Below are positions 58,718 through 64,000 of a stretch of DNA of 64,000 nt, one piece after another. The notes beneath the pieces were generated by a model, which saw only the letters and a program-made list of their open reading frames with translations, searched no databases and was not told where the DNA came from. This DNA is from Promicromonospora sp. Populi. Its GTDB lineage: Bacteria; Actinomycetota; Actinomycetes; Actinomycetales; Cellulomonadaceae. The stretch covers positions 1 through 64,000 of the forward strand of contig NZ_CP163528.1 of the NCBI RefSeq assembly GCF_041081105.1. The letters are read 5' to 3'. Numbering within the stretch: position 1 is the stretch's first letter; each line of letters opens with the position of its first letter. The translations under genes were made by a program, and so were the position numbers.

Positions 58718-59065
58718 GTGTCCGACAACGAACCGACCAGCGCCCCCGTGCCGTCCGAGATCATCCAGATCCGCGGGAGCATCGACAACATCGACGCCGC
58801 GCTGGTCCATCTGCTCGCCGAACGGTTCAAGATGACGCGGCGGGTCGGGGAGCTCAAGGCCGTGGGGGGACTGCCCCCGGCGGACCCGGCGCGCGAGCAG
58901 CAGCAGATCCTGCGCCTCACGAGCATCGCGGAGGAGTCGGGGCTCGACCCCGCGTTCGCCGAGCAGTTCCGGCAGTTCATCGTGAGCGAAGTGATCCGGC
59001 ACCACGAGCTCATCGCCGCGCTGCACAACGGCGACGACCTGCCTGAGGTCGACACCTACGCTTGA
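58718..59065 (+). CDS. Chorismate mutase (AroQ fold)
   Basis: A 115-residue monofunctional chorismate mutase: IIQIRGSIDNIDAALVHLLA, ERFKMTRRVGELKAVGGLPP, DPAREQQQILRLTSIAEESG and QFIVSEVIRHHELIAAL. The helical AroQ pattern with Arg and Lys at the active-site positions is complete. It converts chorismate to prephenate for Phe/Tyr synthesis. The actinobacterial short form usually needs DAHP synthase for full activity. The start follows a promoter-like gap divergent from the acyl-CoA synthetase. Confidence 0.9.
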   Translation: MSDNEPTSAPVPSEIIQIRGSIDNIDAALVHLLAERFKMTRRVGELKAVGGLPPADPAREQQQILRLTSIAEESGLDPAFAEQFRQFIVSEVIRHHELIAALHNGDDLPEVDTYA

Positions 59066-59270
59066 AGAGAATGACTCCTTCTTGACGCGCCTTTGCTCTT
59101 CTAGGGGGATTGCCCGACGTCGACTGGGGATATTTGGTGCGCAGGTCACAACTAATTCCGGCATGGGGGTGGCGCGCGCCCGCGATCCGTCGTTTCCTGG
59201 GAGGGAACGCCGGGGCGTGGTAATGCGGTAGGGCATCATCTCGACCTCGGCGGGAGATGCGGAGGTTCGT

Positions 59271-60449
59271 ATGAAGATCGACTGGCTCAAGCCCCTCCTC
59301 GGCCACACCGGCCCCTTTGTGACACTGCACCTGGACGCGACGCCGTCCGAGCAGGCAGCCGAACGTGATGTTGAGGGTCGCTGGAACTCGGCACGCAAGG
59401 CCCTGGGGCAGCAGGGCGCCCCGGCCGCCGTCCTGGATGCGATCGAAGAGGTGGTCCTGCGGCCCACGAGGGTCCCGGGCCCGCACGGCCGGGTGGTCAT
59501 CGCCGACCAGTCGGGTGTGCTGGTGGACCGCGTGGTGAGCAGCCCGCCGAGCGCCACGACGAGCTCGTGGGCGGCCGTACCCGCGCTGCTGCAGGCCGCG
59601 CTCGCCGCGGACGAGTCCGTGGAGCTGCTCAAGGTGGCCGTCGACCGGCAGGGGGCGGACTTCGTCCGTGCTGGCGCGGCCGGCAAGGTGCACAGCACGT
59701 TCCAGGGGCCGCACGACGAGATCGAGAAGTCCGGGTCCAACGGCGTCAAGCGCGCGCGTATCGAGTCTCGCGCCGAGGACTCGTGGGACCGCAACGCGGA
59801 CGCCGTCGCGGCCGAGATCGAGCGCCTCGTGGGGGAGACCAGGGCAGAGCTGGTGCTGCTCACGGGGGACAAGCGGGCGTTGGCGCTGGTGCGCGGCGCG
59901 CTGGACTCGGCCACCGCGGAGAAGACGATCGAGGTGTCGGGCGGCGGTCGCGGCTCCGGCGTGCACGAGGGTGCGTTCGCCGAGCGGGTCGGTGAGGCGC
60001 TCGACTCCTACCGGGAGCGGCGGCGAGAGCGGGTCCTGGCGGAGCTGCGGCGTGAGCTGGGCCGGGAGGGGAACGCCGTGACGTCGGTCGACGACGTCGT
60101 AGCGGTGCTCGCCCGCGGCCAGGTCAAGGAGCTTGTGCTGGCCGAGGAGTACGGCACCGGCAACGCGCCCATGAACGGTCGCAAGCTCTGGATCGGCCCG
60201 GACCCGATCCACATCGCGGCGTACCGGTCCGACCTCGAGGCCCTGGGCGTCACGGAGCGGCTGGAGGAGCTGCCGGCCAGCGTCGCGTTGGTACGTGCGG
60301 CGGTGGGGCAGGACGCCGGCTTGACGTTCGCGCCCGAGGGTTCGGCCGACCTGATGGACGGCGTCGCCGCGACGCTGCGCTGGCGTGACGACGGCACACC
60401 CACCGAAGCGCTGGCGAGCATGTCGGGTGACGACCGGCGGCTGCACTGA
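59271..60449 (+). CDS. Rv2629-like protein, baeRF family (eRF1/Vms1-related fold)
   Basis: A 392-residue protein resembling mycobacterial Rv2629 and the bacterial archaeo-eukaryotic release-factor group. The N-terminal domain (MKIDWLKPLLGHTGPFVTLH, LDATPSEQAAERDVEGRWNS) is followed by a VDRQGADFVRAGAAGKVHST segment, a central RNase-H-like domain with ETRAELVLLTGDKRALALVR, and a C-terminal eL30-like domain (VLARGQVKELVLAEEYGTGN). The family is thought to act on stalled ribosomes or peptidyl-tRNA, but this is not proven for this branch. A GGAGGTTCGT site precedes the ATG. Confidence 0.75.
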   Translation: MKIDWLKPLLGHTGPFVTLHLDATPSEQAAERDVEGRWNSARKALGQQGAPAAVLDAIEEVVLRPTRVPGPHGRVVIADQSGVLVDRVVSSPPSATTSSWAAVPALLQAALAADESVELLKVAVDRQGADFVRAGAAGKVHSTFQGPHDEIEKSGSNGVKRARIESRAEDSWDRNADAVAAEIERLVGETRAELVLLTGDKRALALVRGALDSATAEKTIEVSGGGRGSGVHEGAFAERVGEALDSYRERRRERVLAELRRELGREGNAVTSVDDVVAVLARGQVKELVLAEEYGTGNAPMNGRKLWIGPDPIHIAAYRSDLEALGVTERLEELPASVALVRAAVGQDAGLTFAPEGSADLMDGVAATLRWRDDGTPTEALASMSGDDRRLH

Positions 60450-60634
60450 CCACCGTCCCGTTCCAGACATAAAGGGCGGGTGAACTTCGGGCTGTGGGAG
60501 CCCCATAAAGGCCCCCAGAACGGGCGCCAATCGGGCTGGAATTTCCGATTTTCCGCGTTTGAGAAAATGTTGCACGAGAATGTGTCCGTTTTGCCCATAC
60601 ACAGGGAAACGCATTATCGGTACGGTCCTGGGCC
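60450..60634. other. Intergenic region, AT-richer
   Basis: No gene is supported. The right half (AATTTCCGATTTTCCGCGTT, TGAGAAAATG) is unusually AT-rich for this genome and probably holds the promoter of the DUF1877 gene. GGTGAACTTC and GGGAGCC segments show no convincing structure. Confidence 0.4.
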
Positions 60635-61141
60635 ATGGGGATGATTCATTGTGAGTACGCGCGGCTCGCCGCGGACGACTTCGACAAGGCACGAACAGAT
60701 CTGACCTGGGCGCTGGAGCACATCGACGAGCTCGCCGGGGAGTGGGTCCAGATGGACCTTCCGGCGCAGGAGGCGAGGTACTTCAGCATCGGCACCGTGT
60801 GGGGCCCGCTCCACACGGCGCTGCTGGTCCACGGCAAGATGCCCGTGGACCCGGTGCAGGGTGGTGCCGCACTGGGCTCCACCGACGGCATCAAGCCGGT
60901 GCGCTACCTGGGTCCCGAGGATGTGGAGAAGGCTGCCGCTTTCCTGGGCGGCACGTCGTTCGACGCGTTGGCGCCGCTGGCCGACGCCGCACTCGTCTGC
61001 GACGAGGATGTCTGCCCGAACCCGGACGAGCACGTCGCGGAGGTCGACGCCGCACGCCTTGCGGAGGCGTACGGCGAGCTCGCAGCGTTCTACGGCGCTG
61101 CCGCCAAGGCGGGCGACGCCGTGGTCCTGATGCTCAACTGA
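60635..61141 (+). CDS. DUF1877 (YfbM-like) protein
   Basis: A 168-residue protein matching the DUF1877/YfbM pattern: N-terminal YARLAADDFDKA, an ALEHIDELAGEWVQMDLPA segment, then GTVWGPLHTALLVHG with GGAALGSTDGIKPVRYLGPE (family consensus: 'L.KAWHGIHYLLTG... LL.GGE.IG.D.GYGP.R.L'), and a C-terminal YGELAAFYGAAAKAGDAVVL (usual 'L..FY..AA..G.GVL..I'). Function unknown. The ATG at 60635 gives MGMIHCEYARL. It is monocistronic and ends at a complex inverted-repeat cluster. Confidence 0.8.
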   Translation: MGMIHCEYARLAADDFDKARTDLTWALEHIDELAGEWVQMDLPAQEARYFSIGTVWGPLHTALLVHGKMPVDPVQGGAALGSTDGIKPVRYLGPEDVEKAAAFLGGTSFDALAPLADAALVCDEDVCPNPDEHVAEVDAARLAEAYGELAAFYGAAAKAGDAVVLMLN

Positions 61142-61159
61142 TTCAAGCAGTGTCTCGCC

Positions 61160-61286
61160 GACCTCGGTCGGTTGCTCGGCAGGCTGCACGACTTCGGTCG
61201 GTTGCGATGAGATCGGTCAATCAAACGACCGATCTCGTAGCAACCGACCGAAGTCGCGGAAGGGCGCCGAGCAACCGACCGAAGTC
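61160..61286. terminator. Nested double inverted repeat between DUF1877 gene and valS
   Basis: Outer arms (61160-61180 and 61266-61286) pair over 21 bp with one mismatch. Inner arms (61189-61218 and 61227-61256) pair over 30 bp with two mismatches and an 8-nt loop AATCAAAC. All four arms contain the core TCGGTCGGTTGC or its complement, twice in each orientation, so alternative pairings are possible. It is placed between two convergent stops and is likely a bidirectional terminator. Confidence 0.8.
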
Positions 61287-61301
61287 GTCTGGCCTGTAGG
61301 G

Positions 61302-63953
61302 TCAGCCCTTGTTGCGCGGCGGGGCCTCGCCCAGCTCGCTCGACGTCACGACGATGCCGCCCTGGACCGCCTGGTCACCCTGGCCCTCCGCGGCGGGCGC
61401 GAGGTCGAGCGTCCCGGTCACGCGGCCCGCGGCCTTGATGTCCTCCACAGCCGTCTCGACGGCGGTGAGCGAACTGGCCGGGACGGCCAGCGAGGCCGCC
61501 AGGATCGGCGTACGCATCGACGCCTTCGCCTCGGACTTCACCTTGCGCAGCACAGCCAGGGCGTGACCCGCAGCTGCGAGGTCGGCCGGGTCGGCGTCGC
61601 CGGCGGCCGCACGCAGCGGGTCCGCGACGGGCCAGGGCGCGCGGTGCACCGAGCCCTCGCGCCACCAGGACCAGACCTCTTCCGTGGCGAACGGGAGGTA
61701 GGGCGCCAGGAGCCGCAGCATGGTGTCGAGCGCGATCGCCAGCGTGGTGCGGGCCGACGTCGTCTCCGGGGAGAGATTCGCCGAGTCTGCACCCGCGCCG
61801 TAGGCGCGGTCCTTGACGAGCTCGAGGTAGTCGTCGCAGAACGTCCAGAAGAACGTCTCGGTCAGCTCGAGCGCGCGGGTGTGGTCGTAGGTGTCGAGCG
61901 CGGCCGTGGCCTGCTCGACGACACCCGCCAGCCCCGCGAGCATCGAGCGGTCCAGGGCGACCGTGACGGCCGCCGGGTCGAGCGCGATCTCGCTGCCCGC
62001 CTCACCGCCGAACGCCAGCGCGAACTTCGAGGCGTTGAGGACCTTGATCGCCAGGCGGCGACCGATCTTCATCTGGCCCACCTCGAACGCCGCGTCCGTG
62101 CCCAGGCGAGCGGACGCAGCCCAGTAGCGCACCGCGTCGGAGCCGTGCTCGACCAGCAGGTCCATCGGCGTGACGACGTTGCCCTTGGACTTCGACATCT
62201 TCTTGCGGTCCGGGTCGAGGATCCAGCCGCTGATCGTCGCGTTCTTCCAGGGCAGCACCCGGTTCTCCAGGTGCGAGCGCACCACGCTGGAGAACAGCCA
62301 CGTCCGGATGATGTCCTGTCCCTGGGGGCGCAGGTCCATCGGGTAGACGCGGTCGAAGAGGTCCTGGTCCCGCTCCCAGCCGCCCACGATCTGCGGGGTC
62401 AGGGACGAGGTGGCCCAGGTGTCCATGACGTCGGCATCGCCCACGAACCCGCCGGCCTGGCCGCGCTGGTCCTCCGTGTACCCGACGGGCGCCTGCGAGG
62501 TCGGGTCGATCGGCAGCGAGTCCTCGGCCGGCACGATCGGGTGGTCGTAGTCGACCTCGCCGTTCGCGTCGATCGAGTACCACAGCGGGATCGCGACACC
62601 GAAGAACCGCTGGCGGCTGACCAGCCAGTCGCCGTTGAGGCCGTTGACCCAGTTCTCGTACCGCACCCGCATGAAGTCGGGGTGGAAGTCGAGCTCCTTG
62701 CCCCGGCCCAGCAGCTCCTCGCGCAGCGTCGCGTCCCGCCCGCCGTTGCGGATGTACCACTGGCGCGAGGTCACGATCTCGAGCGGCTTGTCGCCCTTCT
62801 CGAAGAAGTTGGCCTTGCGCTGCGTGGCCACCGGCTCGGTCGGCATGTCGCCCGTCGCGGTGAGCGCGTCGACGATCGCCTTCCGGGCGCTGAAGGTGGT
62901 CTTGCCCGCGACCTCGGCCTCGAACAGCTCGGCCCCCGGACCGCCCGCGAGCCACTCCGGCACCTCTCGCGTGATGCGGCCGTCGCGGTTGATGATCGAG
63001 CGGGTCGGCAGCTGCAGCTCGCGCCACCACTGCACGTCGGTGAGGTCGCCGAAGGTGCAGCACATCGCGATGCCCGCGCCCTTGTCCGGCTCGGCCAGGT
63101 GGTGCGCGAGCACGGGGACCTCGACGCCGAACAGCGGGGAGGTCACGGTGGTGCCGAACAGGTGCTGGTAACGCTCGTCGTCGGGGTGCGCGATGAGCGA
63201 GACCACAGCGGGGATCAGCTCCGGCCGGGTGGTCTCGATGTAGATGGGCGCACCGTCGGCCTGGTGGAAGGCGACCCGGTGGAAGTGGCCCGGGTAGTCC
63301 CGCGCCTCGAGCTCGGCCTGGGCGACGGCGGTCTGGAACGTGACGTCCCACAGACCCGGTGCCTCGGCCTGGTAGGCCTCGCCGCGCTGCAGGTTGCGCA
63401 CGAACGCGCGCTGCGCGGTGGCGCGCGAGACGTCCCCGATGGTCTGGTACGTCTGGGCCCAGTCCACCGAGATACCGAGGCGACGCCACAGCTCCTCGAA
63501 CTGCTTCTCGTCCTCGGCCGTCAGGCGCTCGCACAGCTCGACGAAGTTGCGGCGGCTGATCGGGACCTGGTCGGCTGCCTTGACGTTCTTGTCCGTGCCC
63601 TCGAACGGCGGGGTGAACCCCGGGTCGTAGGGCAGCGACAGGTCGACGCGCACGCCGTAGTAGTTCTGGACGCGGCGCTCGGTCGGCAGGCCGTTGTCGT
63701 CCCAGCCCATGGGGTAGAAGACCTCGAGGCCGCGCATGCGCTTGAAGCGCGCCACGATGTCGGTGTGCGTGTAGCTGAACACGTGCCCCACGTGCAGGGA
63801 CCCCGAAGCCGTGGGCGGCGGGGTGTCGATCGAGTAGATCTCGGCACGGGTCTTGGTGCGGTCGAAGGCGAAGGTCTGCTCGGCGGTCCAGCGCTCGTCG
63901 AACTTGGCTTCCAGCCCGTCCGTGCTGACCTTGTCCGGTACCTCCTTGACCAC
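61302..63953 (-). CDS. valS: Valyl-tRNA synthetase
   Basis: An 883-residue class I synthetase. HIGH-type motif: PPPTASGSLHVGHVFSYTHT. ValS-specific MGWDDNGLPTERRVQNYYGV. CP1 editing domain: YIETTRPELIPAVVSLIAHP. KMSKS loop: RKKMSKSKGNVVTPMDLLVE. The anticodon-binding helical domain is about 680-830. The long C-terminal tRNA-binding coiled coil of many bacterial ValS proteins is not evident; the chain ends shortly after a helical segment. It charges tRNA-Val and hydrolyses Thr-tRNA-Val. The frame remains open upstream of the GTG at 63953 to the window edge (DSPAASVAGADVVRAVVKEV), so the true start may lie beyond 64000. Confidence 0.95.
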   Translation of the reverse strand: MVKEVPDKVSTDGLEAKFDERWTAEQTFAFDRTKTRAEIYSIDTPPPTASGSLHVGHVFSYTHTDIVARFKRMRGLEVFYPMGWDDNGLPTERRVQNYYGVRVDLSLPYDPGFTPPFEGTDKNVKAADQVPISRRNFVELCERLTAEDEKQFEELWRRLGISVDWAQTYQTIGDVSRATAQRAFVRNLQRGEAYQAEAPGLWDVTFQTAVAQAELEARDYPGHFHRVAFHQADGAPIYIETTRPELIPAVVSLIAHPDDERYQHLFGTTVTSPLFGVEVPVLAHHLAEPDKGAGIAMCCTFGDLTDVQWWRELQLPTRSIINRDGRITREVPEWLAGGPGAELFEAEVAGKTTFSARKAIVDALTATGDMPTEPVATQRKANFFEKGDKPLEIVTSRQWYIRNGGRDATLREELLGRGKELDFHPDFMRVRYENWVNGLNGDWLVSRQRFFGVAIPLWYSIDANGEVDYDHPIVPAEDSLPIDPTSQAPVGYTEDQRGQAGGFVGDADVMDTWATSSLTPQIVGGWERDQDLFDRVYPMDLRPQGQDIIRTWLFSSVVRSHLENRVLPWKNATISGWILDPDRKKMSKSKGNVVTPMDLLVEHGSDAVRYWAASARLGTDAAFEVGQMKIGRRLAIKVLNASKFALAFGGEAGSEIALDPAAVTVALDRSMLAGLAGVVEQATAALDTYDHTRALELTETFFWTFCDDYLELVKDRAYGAGADSANLSPETTSARTTLAIALDTMLRLLAPYLPFATEEVWSWWREGSVHRAPWPVADPLRAAAGDADPADLAAAGHALAVLRKVKSEAKASMRTPILAASLAVPASSLTAVETAVEDIKAAGRVTGTLDLAPAAEGQGDQAVQGGIVVTSSELGEAPPRNKG

Positions 63954-64000
63954 CGCGCGTACGACGTCGGCGCCGGCTACCGAGGCAGCGGGCGAGTCGA

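Overview
The window is high-GC DNA with the gene content of an actinobacterium. The evidence is a tig-clpP1-clpP2-clpX block, an FO synthase (coenzyme F420 pathway), an ECF41 sigma factor, a ydaO-type leader upstream of an NlpC/P60 hydrolase, frequent GTG starts, and pervasive ATGA/GTGA overlaps between co-directional genes. A secreted GH5 glucanase and several sugar or polyol ABC importers suggest a soil or plant-matter degrader of the Micrococcales (Promicromonosporaceae or Cellulomonadaceae type). That placement is an inference from gene content only.

Positions 1 to about 12,950 are accessory DNA. From the left: a DUF262 (GmrS/DndB-like nuclease family) gene running off the edge, a doubly frameshifted HAD hydrolase, a tyrosine-recombinase C-terminal remnant, a one-pass membrane protein, and the 3' half of a tRNA that looks like an attachment-site core. 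Next come a HAD hydrolase plus small-protein operon divergent from a paralogous UTRA-only/GntR-UTRA regulator pair, then CutA, a DUF6000 protein, and an 870-bp non-coding tract. That tract holds four 45-nt hairpin repeats of identical length with compensatory changes in the stem. A double-HTH excisionase-like gene and a tyrosine integrase follow, abutting the 3' end of tRNA-Gly(TCC). tRNA-Pro(TGG), a four-pass membrane protein and an alpha/beta hydrolase follow that.

Positions 13,000 to 51,830 are mostly catabolic and transport cassettes: a secreted esterase; a MarR/quinone-oxidoreductase pair; a fructose-type ABC importer with its own P-loop kinase and a divergent LacI regulator with a perfect 16-bp operator; a secreted endonuclease/exonuclease/phosphatase protein; a LysR/luciferase-like/hydrolase cluster; a DeoR/CUT1 importer/mannitol-dehydrogenase-family polyol operon; an SMP-30 lactonase; an isochorismatase-fold hydrolase with an NCS1 permease; and an NlpC/P60 hydrolase under a probable c-di-AMP riboswitch. 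These are followed by an ECF41 sigma factor with matching promoters facing both itself and a divergent flavin oxidase, a hydroxyproline-type racemase/OCD pair, an FO synthase lacking the radical-SAM cysteines of its CofH half with a downstream Baeyer-Villiger-type monooxygenase, a GH5 glucanase, a cupin protein, an Abi/HEPN-like protein, a flavin monooxygenase and a second CUT1 importer.

Positions 52,000 to 64,000 are core genome: tig, clpP1, clpP2, clpX, a long-chain acyl-CoA synthetase, chorismate mutase, a release-factor-fold protein, a DUF1877 protein and valS. These are separated by long inverted-repeat terminators.
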